Source: CAWCQC01 sp963819905 (GTDB taxonomy: Bacteria > Actinomycetota > Thermoleophilia > Gaiellales > Gaiellaceae). From it: a DNA stretch of 64,000 nucleotides. A program made the translations under genes and the position numbers. The notes below the pieces were generated by a model, which saw only the letters and a list, made by a program, of their open reading frames with translations, was not told the DNA's origin and did not search any database. Of the stretch, positions 26,643-35,937 are shown piece by piece (position 1 is the stretch's first letter; each line of letters starts with the position of its first letter). The stretch is from assembly GCA_963819905.1 (NCBI GenBank), contig CAWFXP010000004.1, positions 10,280-74,279 of the forward strand. Direction: 5' to 3'.

Positions 26643-28697
26643 TCAGTGACAGGCGGCCGAGCCGGAGTCGCTGAACGACTGGCCGGCGATCGGGAGGAAC
26701 CGCCAGTCGTAGCTCGTCGGGTGCAGCGCCAACCGCAGGACGCCGAACGTTCGCGTCTCGATGGCCTGGAGATTTCCCCCCGGGCTGCCGGACCCGCCGA
26801 CGTCGACCCCGCCGGTGCCGACGATGAACTCGCGGATCCCGTTCGAGTCGAACGCGCCCGCCGGCGTCTGCGGCGCCCAGCGCTCGTAGTGGTGTATGTG
26901 CCCGTTCAGGATAATCTCGGCGCCGTGGGCGTAGAGCGTCTGCCACAGGGCGTTCGTTGAGCCATTCGTCCTCGGCCCGGTCGAGGTCATGTTGAAGCGG
27001 GGGTGATGCCAGGCCGCGAGGGTGCACGCCGCCGGATGAGCCGCCAGGTCGGCGCGCAGCCACTGCTCCTGGGGCGAGTTCGCCCCGCAGCCACCCGCCT
27101 GCGAGCAGTTGGAGTTGAGCACGACGATGTGCCAGGCACCGAGGTCGAAGCTGTAGTAGCCGTTCGTCGCCCGGTGCGCTCGGTCCTGTCCCGACCTGTT
27201 CCAGTAGTCGTAGTAGCCGCTCGCGCCCGGGGTCTGGTACTCGTGGTTTCCCGCGACCGGCCGGGTCAGGTTGTAGAAGCGGCCCCAGGAGAGGTTGTAC
27301 GAGGCGTTGAAGTCCGAGAGCGTCGCGTTCTCGTACTGGAGGTCGCCGAGAGCCAGGACCGCGTTCGGGCTTCCCGCGAGGACGAGGTCCGAGGTCGCCA
27401 GCTGCCTGCACGCGGACGAGGTGCCGTTACCGCCGTTGAACGACGAGCTCGATGGGTCGCACGCGATGTCGCCCGCGGCCATGAGGACGGCGTCGCCTCC
27501 CGACGTGAACGGCAGGACGGGGCCGACCTGAGCCGAGAAGGCGGCGCCCGGAGGCGGCACGGCGCCCGTGGCCGTCACACGGACGCGGATCGTTCGGTTC
27601 ACGTCCGCCGAGACCAGCAGGTACGTCTGCTGTGTCGCACCCGAGATGTTGCTGCAGGTCGTGCCGCTGCAGCGCTGCCATTGGTACGCGTACGTGATCG
27701 GCCCGGCGCCCGTCCACTGTCCGCGGTTCGCCGTCAGCGTCTGGCCCTGCCGCGGGACGCCGCTGATGGTCGGCGCCTGGGTGTTGACCGGCGCCCCCTG
27801 ACCACCGGCCGTGACCGGGCCGACTTCGAGCGAGAACGCGACCCCAGGGGGAGCGACCGCGCCGGTCGCGGTCACCCTGACCCGGATGGTCATCGACTGA
27901 TCCGCCTGGACGAGGACGTACGTCTGCTGGGTTGCGCCCGTGATATTCGAGCATGTGCCCGGTTGCGAGCAGCGCTGCCACTGGTAGGCGTACGTGATGG
28001 GCCCGGTTCCCGACCACTGACCGGGATTGGCCGTCAGCGTCGCGCCGACTTGGGTCGAGCCCGTGATCGAGGGTCGAACGACGTTCGACGGCGGAGCCGA
28101 CGTCCCAGTGCCGCTCGTGACGACGAGCCGGGGCGGGTTAGCGCCTTCCTTGCTCGAGTAGATCGTGCTGTCGGTGCTCCCCGTCGTCAGGAGGATGGTG
28201 AAGGTGCCGTTCCCCGTGATGGCCGCTGTCACCGGGAGCTCGACCCAGGAGCCGGCCGCCACTGAGCCGGCGCCCGAGAGCGCCCCGCTCGTTGCGGGGG
28301 GCGCGTTGTTCCACGTCAGCCCCGACTCCGTCCAGGCCCCGCCCGTCGTGAAGTTGTTGGAGGCGAGGAACGCCGTGCCGCCGTCGTTGCTCCCGTCCGT
28401 GACGAACAGCCGCAGCTTCGCGGCGGTGACCGAGCCGGTCAGGCCCGAGACCGTGAACTTGAGGTAGCTGCGGTATGTGATCGGGTTGCTCGGAGTCCCG
28501 AGCCGCAGCTGGAGCCCGGCGGCTCCTCCGTAGTTCGTTGTCGGGCTCGACGACTTGACGTGGGCGTCCGCGGTCGGTGAGAACACCGTGTCCACGGCCC
28601 CCGCGGGCGCGGCGGAAACGAGGACAGCCAGTGCCGCTCCGAGAACGGCGGCGCCGATTCTCGTCGGTCGAGCAAGGAAAGAGTGCGGCGCGGCCAT
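26643..28697 (-). CDS. Secreted metallophosphoesterase with N-terminal carbohydrate-binding-like domain
   Basis: A 684-residue exported protein. The signal peptide is GAAVLGAALAVLVSAAPAGA. Residues about 35-200 are a beta-sandwich of the DNRLRE/CBM96 type (ADAHVKSSSPTTNYG, YRSYLKFTVSGL). Two near-identical Ig-like repeats of about 90 residues follow, each with ITYAYQWQRCS, GATQQTY and TIRVRVTATGAV. The C-terminal half is a calcineurin-like phosphoesterase with all metal motifs: AAGDIACDP, LALGDLQYE, VAGNHEYQ, WHHPRFN and NGHIHHYERW. It could release phosphate outside the cell. The ATG at 28697 is chosen because the open frame further upstream has no signal peptide. It is convergent with the TrpB2 gene. 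Confidence 0.88.
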   Translation of the reverse strand: MAAPHSFLARPTRIGAAVLGAALAVLVSAAPAGAVDTVFSPTADAHVKSSSPTTNYGGAAGLQLRLGTPSNPITYRSYLKFTVSGLTGSVTAAKLRLFVTDGSNDGGTAFLASNNFTTGGAWTESGLTWNNAPPATSGALSGAGSVAAGSWVELPVTAAITGNGTFTILLTTGSTDSTIYSSKEGANPPRLVVTSGTGTSAPPSNVVRPSITGSTQVGATLTANPGQWSGTGPITYAYQWQRCSQPGTCSNITGATQQTYVLVQADQSMTIRVRVTATGAVAPPGVAFSLEVGPVTAGGQGAPVNTQAPTISGVPRQGQTLTANRGQWTGAGPITYAYQWQRCSGTTCSNISGATQQTYLLVSADVNRTIRVRVTATGAVPPPGAAFSAQVGPVLPFTSGGDAVLMAAGDIACDPSSSSFNGGNGTSSACRQLATSDLVLAGSPNAVLALGDLQYENATLSDFNASYNLSWGRFYNLTRPVAGNHEYQTPGASGYYDYWNRSGQDRAHRATNGYYSFDLGAWHIVVLNSNCSQAGGCGANSPQEQWLRADLAAHPAACTLAAWHHPRFNMTSTGPRTNGSTNALWQTLYAHGAEIILNGHIHHYERWAPQTPAGAFDSNGIREFIVGTGGVDVGGSGSPGGNLQAIETRTFGVLRLALHPTSYDWRFLPIAGQSFSDSGSAACH

Positions 28698-28881
28698 GCT
28701 CGACGCCCGACGGGGCGATCTCAGGCCACGATAGCGCCCTCCGCTTCCGAGCGCCACCCCAAACGGGGAATCGGCCTCAGGCCTGTGTCGCCGTACAACA
28801 GCGCGCGGGCCGACGAGACGCGAACCCTCTGCGCCAACGGCCTCGACCGTCGACCGGCGGGAGGATGCCGACCTCCTAGGC

Positions 28882-29265
28882 TCAAAACGCCGCGTTCGCC
28901 TTGCGCCGCCGATCGAAGTCCTGCATGCGCGCGACCAAGCCCTGTCGGAACCAGGCGACTGTGAACAAGCCACGATTGCGCCCGGCGTTGGGCAAGGCGA
29001 CGAGCACGCGATCCGCGGTGGAGTCGATCTCGGGCTCACGCTCGAACAACTCCGGCTTCCCTGCCACCCAGTGTGCGAGCACCTCACGGGCCTCCGCTCT
29101 GCCCTGTCAACCTGGGGTTCGCGCCCACCACAGATGTCCACGGCGGACGCCACGCCAGACGATGTCCTCGTGCATGAACGAGACCGCCCGTTCCGCGTCT
29201 CCACGTTTGAGAGCTGCCCACCTCGGGAGGTCGGCGTTCGAGCCGGCCACCCAGTCGCCCGGCTC
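28882..29265 (-). pseudogene. SnoaL/NTF2-like small protein, broken by a frameshift
   Basis: Two segments in different frames together read as one small alpha-plus-beta barrel protein. The first is RWAALKRGDAERAVSFMHED, followed by IVWRGVRRGHLWW. The second is AEAREVLAHWVAGKPE, then EIDSTADRVLVAL, ending RRRKANAAF. The pattern matches polyketide-cyclase-like SnoaL proteins. The shift lies near 29110. No clear start codon is visible: an in-frame stop lies near 29300 and no ATG follows. It could be sequence error or a real remnant; unlike the essential genes here, nothing argues for it being intact. Confidence 0.4.
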
Positions 29266-29359
29266 GATGCGACGTCTGGTAGACGAACGGTGGATGACCT
29301 AGGCCCGCTGGAACATCTGCAAACGACGCCACGCAGCAAACCGGTATGGTTGGCCGCTA

Positions 29360-29434
29360 CGGGGCGTAGCGCAGCCTGGTTAGCGCGCCAGTCTGGGGGA
29401 CTGGAGGTCCCGAGTTCAAATCTCGGCGCCCCGA
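29360..29434 (+). tRNA. tRNA-Pro (anticodon GGG)
   Basis: A full cloverleaf is visible. The acceptor arms CGGGGCG (29360-29366) and CGCCCCG (29427-29433) pair perfectly, with discriminator A at 29434. The D arm has GCGC/GCGC, the anticodon stem is CCAGT/ACTGG with loop CTGGGGG (anticodon GGG), and the T arm is CCGAG-TTCAAAT-CTCGG. The CCA end is not encoded, so it must be added, for example by the nucleotidyltransferase fusion at 6045. Confidence 0.95.
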
Positions 29435-29438
29435 TGAG

Positions 29439-29464
29439 AAGCCTCGCATTTGCGGGGCTTTTTC
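29439..29464 (+). terminator. Intrinsic terminator after tRNA-Pro
   Basis: AAGCCTCGC-ATTT-GCGGGGCTT folds into a stem with one mismatch and is followed by TTT. It lies five bases after the tRNA 3' end, so it should end the tRNA transcript. Confidence 0.7.
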
Positions 29465-29557
29465 TCGTCAGATGGCTGCTCGAAGAGAGCCACCGGATCG
29501 CAGCTGGGTTAGGGTGCTCCGTCCCTGCGGAACGGAGCGCGAGCGAAGGAGCACAGC

Positions 29558-30595
29558 ATGCCCAGTGCGACGCCTATGCAACTCGGAATGGTCGGGCTCG
29601 GCCGGATGGGCGCGAACATCGTGCGGCGCCTGATGCGGGACGGGCACAGCTGCGTGGGCTACGACGTGACCCCGGCGACCGTCACCGCTCTCGAGTCCGA
29701 GGGCGCGGCCGGAGCGACGTCGCTCGAGGATCTCGCTGCCAACCTTTCGGCGCCACGCGCGGTCTGGGTGATGGTGCCGGCCGGTCAGATCACCGACACG
29801 ACGATCGCCGCGCTGGCGGACGTCCTCGAGCCGGGCGACGTCGTCATCGACGGCGGGAACACCCACTACCACGACGACCTTCGGCACGCAGCCGCGCTGC
29901 GGGAGAAGGGCATCCACCACGTCGATTGCGGCACGAGCGGCGGGGTCTGGGGCCTCGATCGCGGCTACTGTCTGATGATCGGCGGTGAGGACGAGGTGGT
30001 CGAGCGCCTGTCGCCTCTGTTCGCCTCGATCGCGCCCGGGGTCGGGGACGTTCCACGGACTCCGGGCCGGAGCGGCGGCCCGAGCGCCTCCGAGCAGGGA
30101 TACCTCCACTGTGGCCCGAACGGCGCCGGCCACTTCGTGAAGATGGTGCACAACGGCATCGAGTACGGGATCATGGCGGCGTACGCGGAGGGCCTGAACA
30201 TCCTGCGCAACGCGAACGCCGGATCCGCGACGCGCGAAGCGGACGCCGAGACCACCCCCCTCGAGCACCCCGAGTACTACCGCTACGAGATCGACACGGC
30301 CGAGGTTGCAGAGGTGTGGCGGCGCGGCAGCGTCGTCGGCTCGTGGCTGCTCGACCTGACGGCGGAGGCCCTGCATGCCTCGCCCGATCTCGCGGAGTTC
30401 GCCGGCCGGGTTTCGGACTCGGGCGAGGGCCGCTGGACGTCGATCGCCGCGATCGAGGAGGGCGTCCCCGCCCCGGTGCTGACCTCGGCGCTCTACTCCC
30501 GCTTCAGCTCACGTGGGCTCGACGACTTCGCAGATCGAGTGCTGTCGGCGATGCGCAAGGAGTTCGGCGGGCACGACGAGAAGCCGAGCGCGTGA
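29558..30595 (+). CDS. gnd: 6-phosphogluconate dehydrogenase, decarboxylating (short GntZ/YqeC type)
   Basis: Converts 6-phosphogluconate to ribulose 5-phosphate. At 345 residues it is the short form, not the 470-residue GndA type. The nucleotide loop is GLGRMGANIVRRLM with Asp in CVGYDVTPA, which suits NAD preference (inference). DCGTSGGVWGLDRGYCLMIGG holds the substrate site, and GPNGAGHFVKMVHNGIEYG carries the catalytic Lys and Asn. GAAGGAGC precedes the ATG. The stop overlaps the pgl start (GTGA). Confidence 0.93.
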   Translation: MPSATPMQLGMVGLGRMGANIVRRLMRDGHSCVGYDVTPATVTALESEGAAGATSLEDLAANLSAPRAVWVMVPAGQITDTTIAALADVLEPGDVVIDGGNTHYHDDLRHAAALREKGIHHVDCGTSGGVWGLDRGYCLMIGGEDEVVERLSPLFASIAPGVGDVPRTPGRSGGPSASEQGYLHCGPNGAGHFVKMVHNGIEYGIMAAYAEGLNILRNANAGSATREADAETTPLEHPEYYRYEIDTAEVAEVWRRGSVVGSWLLDLTAEALHASPDLAEFAGRVSDSGEGRWTSIAAIEEGVPAPVLTSALYSRFSSRGLDDFADRVLSAMRKEFGGHDEKPSA

Positions 30596-31257
30596 GCGGC
30601 CCGGCGATCGAGACCCTGCCCGATGCGGGCGCGGTCGCCCGCTTCGCCGCAAGGTACGTGGCCGGCGCGGCGCGAGAGGCCGTCGCCGAGCGCGGCCGGT
30701 TCGCGTTCGCCGTCAGCGGCGGCCGGACGCCGTGGGCGATGTTCGCGGAGCTCGCCGCGGAGGAGATGCCCTGGGAGAGGACGGCGATCTACCAGGTCGA
30801 CGAGCGCGTCGCCCCGGCGGGCGATCCCGATCGCAACCTGACCCATCTCAACGAGAGCCTGCCGGCGACCGCCGGCGCGGACGTCCATCCGATGCCGGTC
30901 GAGAATGAGGATCTCGCGACGGCCGCAGCCGAGTACGCGAGCTCGCTCCCCGAGCGCTTCGACCTCGTGCACCTCGGCCTCGGGCCGGACGGTCACACCG
31001 CCTCGCTCGTTCCCGGCGACGCGGTCCTCGACGTCACCGACCGCGCCGTCGCCGTCACGGGCGTCTATCGGGGCCGTCGCCGCATGACACTCACGTATCC
31101 GGCTCTCGACCGGGCGCGGGCAATCCTGTGGCTCGTCACCGGCGCCGACAAGGTCGACGCGCTCCGTCGCCTGCGGGCCGGCGACCCCACGATCCCGGCC
31201 GGACGGGTCTCGTCCGACCACGCGCTCGTGGTCGCCGACGCCGCCGCGGCCGGCTGA
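30592..31257 (+). CDS. pgl: 6-phosphogluconolactonase
   Basis: Hydrolyses 6-phosphogluconolactone, the step before gnd in the oxidative pentose phosphate pathway. The 221-residue protein begins at GTG 30592. Family blocks are FAVSGGRTPWAMF, IYQVDERVAPAGDPDRN, LTHLNESLPA and LGLGPDGHTASLVPGD. Coupling to gnd by four bases makes a two-gene NAD(P)H-forming operon; zwf is not in the window. Confidence 0.93.
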   Translation: MSGPAIETLPDAGAVARFAARYVAGAAREAVAERGRFAFAVSGGRTPWAMFAELAAEEMPWERTAIYQVDERVAPAGDPDRNLTHLNESLPATAGADVHPMPVENEDLATAAAEYASSLPERFDLVHLGLGPDGHTASLVPGDAVLDVTDRAVAVTGVYRGRRRMTLTYPALDRARAILWLVTGADKVDALRRLRAGDPTIPAGRVSSDHALVVADAAAAG

Positions 31258-31262
31258 ACCGC

Positions 31263-33159
31263 CTATCCCGCCGAGACCTGCTTCGCCGGATCGACCGCGA
31301 CGTGGGCGTAGCCGACCACGGTCGGGAACTGGTCGAACGCGTACTCGGTCACCGCCGGGCCGATCACGTCGACGTTCGCCCGGGACGAGGTACGGGACCC
31401 AGGGGACGACCTCCTCCGTCAGCCGCCGGTCGAGCGATGCCCAGCAGTCGAGCCGCTCCTCGCCCGTCAGGCTCGTGCAACCGTCGATGTCCGCGTCGAC
31501 GCTCGGGATACCGGTGACGGTGCCGCTCGCGCCGACCTTCTCCGCCGTCTCCGGCGTCAGGCCGACGAGCGCGAGGTTGACGTTGCCGCGCGGAATGATC
31601 TGCCGACCGTCGAAGAGGACCGCGAAGGTGGAGGGATCGGCGTAGTCCTTGCCCCAGGTCATGATGTGCGTCGTCGGCACTCCCCGTGACACGTTCTGCA
31701 GGATCGGGAAGGGATCGGCGAGCTCGCGCGTCTGGAGCTCGATCCCGATCTCCGCGAGCGACTGCTCGACGACGACGGCGAGCTTCTTCGGCGTGTCGGC
31801 CGGGACGGAGACGTTGAGCACGGCCGCACAGGCGTCCGCGTCGCACATCCCGTCGCCGTCCGAGTCGTAGGCGGACTGCGCCATCTCGGCCTTCGCGGCG
31901 TCGACGTCGCCCGTGAAGTCAGGGCTCGGGAAGGGGTCGTAGTCGACGAGCAGGTCGCCGAGCATGGCGTTGGGGAAGACGTGGGTCGCGATCTCGCCGG
32001 TGAGCGCGCCGCCCCAGGCGAGCTGCAGGGCCGCCTTGTCCATGACGAGGTTCGCTGCGCGCCTCACGTGAACGTCGTCGAACGGCGGCTGGGTGAGGTT
32101 CATCGTGATGTACGCCGTCGAGTCGGCGTCGTTGACCTGGAGCCGGTCCGCGAGGTCGGGGTCCTCCGAGTACCGTTTCAGGACCTTCGGCGGAGGCGTA
32201 GCCCACTCGCCTTCGAGCTCCCCGGCCTCGATCTTCGCGAAGATGTCTCCGGCGTTCGCGTTCACGGTCAGGAGGAACCCGTCCGGCAGGCTCTGGCGGG
32301 CGCTCGGATCGTCCGTGGCCGGGTCGTAGTCGGGGTTGCGGACGAGCGAGAGCGACGTCTCGGGATCGAAGCCGGCCGGCGGCTCGAGCGTCTTGCAGCT
32401 CGTGGCGTCAACCGCGTCGCTCCCCTCGATCATGTAGGGGCCCGTCGCGACCAGGTAGCGCCCGTACTCGCCTGCCTCGTCGAAGCAGCCGGCGACCTCG
32501 CCGGGAATGGGGCCGGCCGCGGGCAGGGCGAGCCGGTAGCCGAAGTCCCCGGTGGGCTCGGTGAGGCGGAACGTGATCGTTCGCGCGTCGGGCGTCTCGA
32601 TGCCGGAGATCGTCTTCGCGGCGCCCTCGCGGAACTCGGCCATTCCCTCGATGACGTCGTAGTAGAAGCCGTACTGAGCGCCGAGGGCCGGCGTTCCGAT
32701 GCGCTCGAACGCGTACTGGACGTCTGCTGAGGTGACCTCCCGCGACACGGGCGGACCGAAGCGCACCCCTTCCTTGAGCGTGAACGTCCAGCTGAGACCG
32801 TCCTCGGAGACCTCGGGCACGGCCTCGGCGAGATCCGGCACGAGCTCGCTTCCTTCCACGCCGGCGACGTGGCGGTAGCCGATCAGCGTCCGGACGAGCA
32901 GGCTCGAGTAGAGACCCCAGGCCTCGAAGTTGTACTCGCCCGTCGGGTCGAACGCGTTCGAGAAGTTGAAGCCCTCCTCGACGCCGATCCGGTAGACGCC
33001 TCCCGCGACAGGAGCCTCTGCGGTCTCTCCGATCTGAGAGGACGCCGTCTCTGCGACAGTCGACCTCGAGCCGGTCTCCTCGGCCTCGCTGCCCCCGCCG
33101 CACCCGGCCAGGACGCAGGCAACTCCAAGCACGGCCAGCGCTCCGAGCATTGCTCGCAC
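31263..33159 (-). CDS. Peptide/opine-type ABC transporter solute-binding lipoprotein (one frameshift)
   Basis: A family 5 extracellular solute-binding protein of about 631 residues. The lipobox is LGVACVLAGCGGG, so it is anchored by a diacylglyceryl-Cys after cleavage by LspA. The fold marks include WTFTLKEGVRFG, TSADVQYAFERIGTP and VRRAANLVMDKAAL. Near residue 430 it carries DSDGDGMCDADAC, a calcium-loop-like insertion. The frame shifts near 31380 by one surplus base; after it reading resumes NVDVIGPAVTEYAFDQFPT and stops at 31263. No permease or ATPase gene is adjacent, so it is an orphan receptor or works with a distant transporter. Start is GTG 33159 or ATG 33150. Confidence 0.88.
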
Positions 33160-33270
33160 CGCGAATCACTCCCTCCGTTGACTACGGGACGCCGATTCGC
33201 GTATCGGCAGGGACGCGGAGATGCTTGACCCACCTCTGAGGGTCTCGGATCGGTCGATACAGTCCGTGCT

Positions 33271-33603
33271 GTGTCCAGCATGCAGCATCTCGGGGCGCGG
33301 CGCCGCTTCTGGAGCGACGTCCTCCTGTCGGCCGCGTTCACGGTCGCCCTCGTCTGCTTCGGCGCCGCGTGGGCCTACGTGGGGGCGACGATCGGGGAAG
33401 GCGAGTGGGCGCCGCAGCTCGCTGCGGCGATCACGTTTCTCCTGGCCGTCCCCGTTCTCGTCCTCTACGCCTATCCGCCGGCCGAGCGTCGCTGGTACCA
33501 CTTCGTGATCTTCGAGCTCTGCGCCGTCTCCGGCTTCGGGCTGCCGATCCCGCTCGTCTACCTTCCGTGGCTGATCGTCAACCGCAGGCACCAGTCCGTC
33601 TGA
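33271..33603 (+). CDS. Small two-helix membrane protein, unknown function
   Basis: A 110-residue protein starting at GTG 33271 (or ATG 33280, which keeps both helices). Hydrophobic segments lie at about residues 17-40 and 50-67, with a third weaker one near 78-102. The end PIPLVYLPWLIVNRRHQ looks like a membrane-exit segment. I do not recognise a family. It is divergent from the solute-binding protein, with a 111-base gap likely to hold both promoters, and it overlaps the cupin gene. Confidence 0.6.
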   Translation: MSSMQHLGARRRFWSDVLLSAAFTVALVCFGAAWAYVGATIGEGEWAPQLAAAITFLLAVPVLVLYAYPPAERRWYHFVIFELCAVSGFGLPIPLVYLPWLIVNRRHQSV

Positions 33604-34019
33604 TCTCGGCCAAGGCGGCCGCCGGAATCGCCGCGCTGATGCTCATCCTCGGCGGCATCTTCGGCATCGTCTTCGACCGGATCGTGCGCCGCGACGCGGT
33701 CAGCGAGCCACAGGCGGGCCGGCGCGGGGTGGGGACGCTGCAGACCCTGCCGGCGGGCCCGGTCAGCGTCGTCGCGGACGTGATCCTCCTGCCGGCTGGC
33801 TTCGAGCAGACCCAGCGGCGCGAGGGGCCGACCTTCACGTTCGTCCAGCGCGGCGAGGTCGAGATCGAGACGGAGGGCGTCACCACGGTCTACGGACCGG
33901 GCACGTTCTTCTTCGAGCCGACCGGCCGGCTGCACACGCTGCGGGTACGCGAGAACGCGCGTCTCGACGTGCTCCGCCTCCTGCCCCAGGCGACCGACGG
34001 GGCAACCGAGGTCGGGTAG
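33567..34019 (+). CDS. Membrane-anchored cupin-domain protein
   Basis: One N-terminal membrane helix (AAAGIAALMLILGGIFGIVF) is followed by a small beta-barrel of the cupin type (TFTFVQRGEVEIETEGV, YGPGTFFFEPTGRLHTLRV). The cupin faces outside if the helix is an uncleaved anchor. Usual cupin His residues are mostly absent from the first motif, so enzymatic activity is doubtful. The start is uncertain: GTG 33567 includes the whole helix but overlaps the upstream gene by 37 bases; ATG 33639 cuts the helix. Confidence 0.6.
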   Translation: MADRQPQAPVRLISAKAAAGIAALMLILGGIFGIVFDRIVRRDAVSEPQAGRRGVGTLQTLPAGPVSVVADVILLPAGFEQTQRREGPTFTFVQRGEVEIETEGVTTVYGPGTFFFEPTGRLHTLRVRENARLDVLRLLPQATDGATEVG

Positions 34020-34029
34020 GGTCAGCGAA

Positions 34030-34860
34030 ATGGCGGAGCAGGCGACGGAGAGCCGGATCGCGATCCTCGGCGCGGGGAAGATCGGCGAGGCGCTGGTGGC
34101 GGGTCTGGTCTCGTCAGGCTGGCGCACCGGGGATCAAATCGTGGTCACCGCCCGGACGCCTGAGCGGATCGACGACCTGCGGATGCGCTACGGCGTCGCC
34201 GGGACGCTCTCGAACCTGGAGGCGATCGAGGGCGCGGACATCGTCGTCATCGCCGTGAAGCCGCAGGACATCGAGGTGCTCTTGAACGAGGTCGGCGGCC
34301 GCCTCACCTCGGGCCAGACTGTTCTCTCGATCGCGGCTGCGATCCCGACCACCGAGATCGAGCGCTACTGCGCCGACACGGTGCCCGTCGTCCGGGCGAT
34401 GCCGAACACGGCCTCGACGGTACACGAGGGCATGGCCGGGCTCGCGCCGGGAGCCCATGCGAGCGAAGACCACCTCCGCCGTGCCGAGGAGCTGCTCGCA
34501 CACGTGGGCCGAACCGTTCGCGTCTCCGAGCCGTACCTGGACGCCGTCACGGCCGTCTCGGGATCAGGCCCCGCCTACTTCGCCCTCCTCGCCGAGTCGA
34601 TGATCGAGGCGGGCATCCTGCTCGGGCTCTCGCGCGAGGTCTCGACCGACCTCGTCGTCCAGACCATGCTCGGCACGGCGAAGCTCCTGCGGGACGAGGG
34701 GATGCACCCCGTCGAGCTGCGCGAGCTGGTGACCTCTCCCGGAGGCACGACGATCGCAGCCATCCGCGAGCTCGAGCAGGCCGGCGTGCGCGCGGCGTTC
34801 CTGAACGCCATCCAGGCGGCGATGACGCGCTCGCGCGAGCTGGCGAGCGGCGCCGATTAG
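34030..34860 (+). CDS. proC: Pyrroline-5-carboxylate reductase
   Basis: Last step of proline synthesis: reduces P5C with NAD(P)H. The nucleotide loop AILGAGKIGEALVAGLVSSG starts the protein. AMPNTASTVHEGMAGLAPG, TAVSGSGPAYFALLAESM and VTSPGGTTIAAIRELE are the family blocks. It is 276 residues, a standard length. Its stop overlaps that of the convergent hutF gene. Confidence 0.96.
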   Translation: MAEQATESRIAILGAGKIGEALVAGLVSSGWRTGDQIVVTARTPERIDDLRMRYGVAGTLSNLEAIEGADIVVIAVKPQDIEVLLNEVGGRLTSGQTVLSIAAAIPTTEIERYCADTVPVVRAMPNTASTVHEGMAGLAPGAHASEDHLRRAEELLAHVGRTVRVSEPYLDAVTAVSGSGPAYFALLAESMIEAGILLGLSREVSTDLVVQTMLGTAKLLRDEGMHPVELRELVTSPGGTTIAAIRELEQAGVRAAFLNAIQAAMTRSRELASGAD

Positions 34861-35879
34861 CGGGCCGGCTCGGCGACGACGTCGGCGCCGCAGCCGAAGA
34901 CCAGCGCCGCCTCGACCTCGTCCCGCGACACGCCTCGCAGCGAGGGATGACCGAGATCGACCTCGATCGAAGGCCACGCATCGAGGCCGAGGGACACTGC
35001 GCCCTCGGCCGTCCCGAAGCGAAGGAGCACCTCCGGGGGCACCACGTTCCGGCGCAGCGCGTGCCTGCGGGCGATCGCTTCGAGCTCGCGGAGCTCCTCG
35101 AGCGGGTCGATCCGCACGTTCGAGTCCGAGCCGATGCAGATCGCGATCCCGCGCTCCGTGATCCGCTCGACCGGCGCGAAGCCGTCCCCGAGGTTCGCCT
35201 CGGTCGTCGGGCAGACGCAGATCCGCGCGTCCGCATCCGCCAGCAGGTCGAGCTCCGCGTCCGACGCGTGCGTTCCGTGGACGATCGTCGTGCGAGGCCC
35301 GAGGCAGCCCGCGCGGGCGAGCAGCTCGATCGGCCGCACACCGTGCTCCGCCAGGCACTCCTCGATCTCGCGCGGCTGCTCGTCGGCGTGGACATGGAGG
35401 ACGAGCTTCTCCTCCTCGGCGTACCGGCCGATCTCGGCGAGCCAGTCGAGCGGGCAGGCGCGGACGGAGTGGGGCGCGACCCCGACGCGGATACCTGCCG
35501 AGCGCAGGCGTTCCACCTCCGCCAGATAGGCGGCCGCCGAGGCCTGGCGAAAGCGCGCGATGCCTCCGCGGCCGTACGCCACGTGCAGGAGGACGAGCAC
35601 GATGCCGGCTTCCGCGGCTGCGTCCGCGGCGGCGAAGGCCTCGTCCAGGCCCACGTAGTGGAACTCGCCGACCGCCGTATAGCCGGCCTCGAGCATCTCC
35701 CGGTAGGTCTCCGTGTAGCGGCTGCGCACGCCGTCCGGCGTCAGGCGGCCCGCCTCGACGAGCATGGTGTCCCGCCACGCCCAGAAGTCGCCGCCCTCGT
35801 CGCGGCCTCGCATCGCTCGCTGGAACGCATGGCTGTGCGCGTTGACGAAGCCGGGGAGAGCCAGGCGCTCCGGCACCAC
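34857..35879 (-). CDS. hutF: Formimidoylglutamate deiminase (HutF-type amidohydrolase)
   Basis: HutF deiminates N-formimidoyl-L-glutamate in one branch of histidine breakdown. The TIM-barrel metal motif is FVNAHSHAFQRAMRG, then HVHADEQPREIEECL, HGTHASDAELDLL and GSDSNVRIDPLEELR. These match HutF rather than general deaminases. At 340 residues it is short: the usual N-terminal beta-sandwich of about 60-80 residues is missing. An in-frame stop near 35927 leaves only GTG 35882 or 35879 as starts, so this is either a truncated form or another sequence error upstream. No other hut gene is near. Confidence 0.8.
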   Translation of the reverse strand: MVPERLALPGFVNAHSHAFQRAMRGRDEGGDFWAWRDTMLVEAGRLTPDGVRSRYTETYREMLEAGYTAVGEFHYVGLDEAFAAADAAAEAGIVLVLLHVAYGRGGIARFRQASAAAYLAEVERLRSAGIRVGVAPHSVRACPLDWLAEIGRYAEEEKLVLHVHADEQPREIEECLAEHGVRPIELLARAGCLGPRTTIVHGTHASDAELDLLADADARICVCPTTEANLGDGFAPVERITERGIAICIGSDSNVRIDPLEELRELEAIARRHALRRNVVPPEVLLRFGTAEGAVSLGLDAWPSIEVDLGHPSLRGVSRDEVEAALVFGCGADVVAEPAR

Positions 35880-35937
35880 GACGGCGAGCCTATCAGCGGC
35901 GTCCCGGACGCCGTAGCCGCCGCACTATCCTTCCAGC

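Noticed and set aside
28698..29339. Extension of the metallophosphatase frame by about 210 residues upstream
   Set aside because: The extension lacks protein-like composition and would bury a good signal peptide; it also crosses the SnoaL-like remnant.
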